Of a stretch of DNA of 64,000 nucleotides, positions 62,785-64,000 are shown piece by piece. The DNA comes from Pseudocercospora fijiensis CIRAD86 (Eukaryota > Ascomycota > Dothideomycetes > Mycosphaerellales > Mycosphaerellaceae). The stretch is from NCBI RefSeq assembly GCF_000340215.1, contig NW_006921533.1:2357386-2421385 (forward strand). The letters run 5' to 3'. Both the position numbers and the translations under genes were made by a program. The notes beneath the pieces were generated by a model. That model did no database searches. It worked only from the letters and a program-made list of their open reading frames with translations, and was not told the DNA's origin. Positions within the stretch are counted from its first letter, which is position 1. Every line of letters begins with the position of its first letter.

Positions 62785-63905
62785 CTAGTCTCTCGGCACT
62801 TCGAAGAGCTGCGGTTTCATGTTCAGCTTGCAGAGCTTAGCGACGCAGCCAGCGAGCTGCAGATACGTCTGCACGCCTTCCAAGATGCGCATGTGTGTAA
62901 ACCCAATCTCCCGAATGAATTCTAGCTTCGTATGCTCCGACAATGAGGGAATCGTCTTTGTCACCTTGAACATGGTACTGATAATATCGTGAGAAGAGTA
63001 TCCCAAATTCCTGGCGCAAGAAAGTCAGCACAACACCCACAGCAGCTCGGATCGTGTATAAAGACCCACCACAACTCCTTCAAATCATCCAACGCCTCAT
63101 CAATCTTCCCCTCCTGACAACTCTTAATCATGGCCTGCACCTTAATCGGATGCGGACTATCCACAACCCGAAAAACATTATCCCCATTCACAAACCCAAA
63201 TCCCGCATGCGTACTCTGCAAATTATTGATTGCCTGCCTCATATCCCCCTCCGCACTAAACACCAGCGCCGCAATCCCATCATCACTATACTCCACCTTT
63301 TCCGCCTCACAAATCTGATACAACCTCTTGACCACTTGCGCATCCGTCAAGCGCGAATATCTCAGGATCGCGCAACGCGACTGCAGAGGTTCGATGATTT
63401 TGTTACTCAAGTTACACGCGAACGCGAATCTCGTGGTTCCGGAATAAATCTCCATCGTTCGTCGCAAGGCTTGTTGGGCGCCTGAAGTCATGGAATCCGC
63501 TTCGTCGAGAATCACAATTTTCTGGCGGCCAGCAGGTAATGTGACTTTCTTTTGCGCAAAGCCTTTGATTCGATTTCGTACTACGTCGATTCCTCGCTCG
63601 TCTGATGCGTTGAGTTCGAGCACGGCTTCTTTATATGCGTCGCCTAAGAGCTGCCGTGCGAGACAGAGGACTGAGGTTGTTTTTCCGATTCCTGGCATTC
63701 CACTTATGATGACGTGCGGCATGTTTCCGTCTTTTGCTATGATTTTCAGGCGCTCGATTGTTTCGGTGTTGCCGACGATGTCGTCGAGGAAAACTGGGCG
63801 GTATTTTTCTACCCAGGGGAGTTCGTAGGTGGTGGAGGTGCCATGGGTGTTGTGGCCTTTTGTGCCGTTCGTTGAGGCGTCTTTGGAGGATTCTGCGCGG
63901 GCCAT
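62785..63905 (-). CDS. RFC4: Replication factor C small subunit (yeast Rfc4 / human RFC2 type)
   Basis: The exons are 63905-63070 and 63010-62785; the intron is GTGGGT...GCGCCAG, 59 nt, phase 2. The product has 353 residues. Splicing joins DDLKELW to [14 protein letters not shown]. An AAA+ core is visible: [10 protein letters not shown] (RFC box II), Walker [11 protein letters not shown], Walker [10 protein letters not shown], sensor [16 protein letters not shown] and the SRC arginine finger. The C-terminal collar domain is complete. It is part of the clamp loader that places PCNA on DNA and shares subunits with Rad24- and Ctf18-type loaders. Assignment to the Rfc4/RFC2 orthologue rests on the N-terminal block and is fairly secure. 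Confidence 0.93.
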
Positions 63906-64000
63906 TGTTGTTGATGGGGAGAGGTGGAGGAGGTGGTGAAGATGTTCTGAATGGCAGAGGCAGATGTGCCCACTGGGAGACGCGTTTCCCGCGACGCGAA
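63906..64000 (-). promoter_or_regulatory. Upstream region of the RFC gene
   Basis: The last 95 bases lie before the RFC start codon. An ACGCGT-type motif (GACGCG / ACGCGTTT near 63980) resembles the MluI cell-cycle box found before replication genes. This is suggestive only. Confidence 0.3.

Noticed and set aside
1..64000. CRISPR arrays, bacterial operons, phage
   Set aside because: No spaced direct repeats of that type; gene structure and families are fungal throughout.

Overview
The window is genomic DNA of a filamentous ascomycete (Pezizomycotina; the mix of families suggests a Dothideomycete, but that is only an impression). The grounds are short introns of about 50-60 nt with GT...AG ends and CTAAC/CTAAT-like branch sites, a Zn2Cys6 regulator with a fungal-specific domain, and a very strong repeat-induced point mutation (RIP) signature in the transposons. 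In those tracts CA and TG are almost absent and TA is in large excess, so every CAG, CAA and TGG codon has become a stop.

Left half (1-29,500), accessory DNA. Positions 1-3188 hold the 3' part of a RIP-inactivated Ty3/gypsy chromovirus (integrase, chromodomain, 3' LTR). It is followed by a dynamin-like GTPase gene cut off exactly where RIPped DNA begins (3877). Positions 5.6-6.6 kb carry small inverted-repeat elements. Next come a three-exon secreted cysteine-rich protein (6684-7282, effector-like), a Zn2Cys6 transcription factor, a secreted yellow/royal-jelly-type protein and a DHA2 MFS transporter. Positions 16,059-28,361 are a complete 12.3 kb Ty3/gypsy element. It has two 279 bp LTRs, a CTAA target duplication, a polypurine tract, gag-protease, RT-RNaseH-integrase, and a third long reading frame that I do not recognise. 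A GC-rich palindrome recurs at its reading-frame junctions. A solo LTR of the first element's family (28,654-28,850, AAAGA duplication) follows.

Right half (29,500-64,000), conserved genes with ordinary base composition: a full-length SLIP-GC/dynamin-like GTPase, SF3B2/Cus1, an SR-rich protein, RNA polymerase III subunit RPC2, a PUF RNA-binding protein, two tiny cysteine-rich ORFs, a membrane-anchored cupredoxin protein, the Mid1 calcium-channel subunit, a serine-rich tail-anchored protein, CAAX protease Rce1, Spt4, protein phosphatase 5 and an RFC small subunit. These serve transcription, splicing, RNA control, replication, calcium entry and prenyl-protein processing and do not form an operon-like unit.

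Most multi-exon models were rebuilt by hand from splice signals and frame continuity. Exon limits are given in each entry. No tRNA, rRNA or CRISPR was seen.
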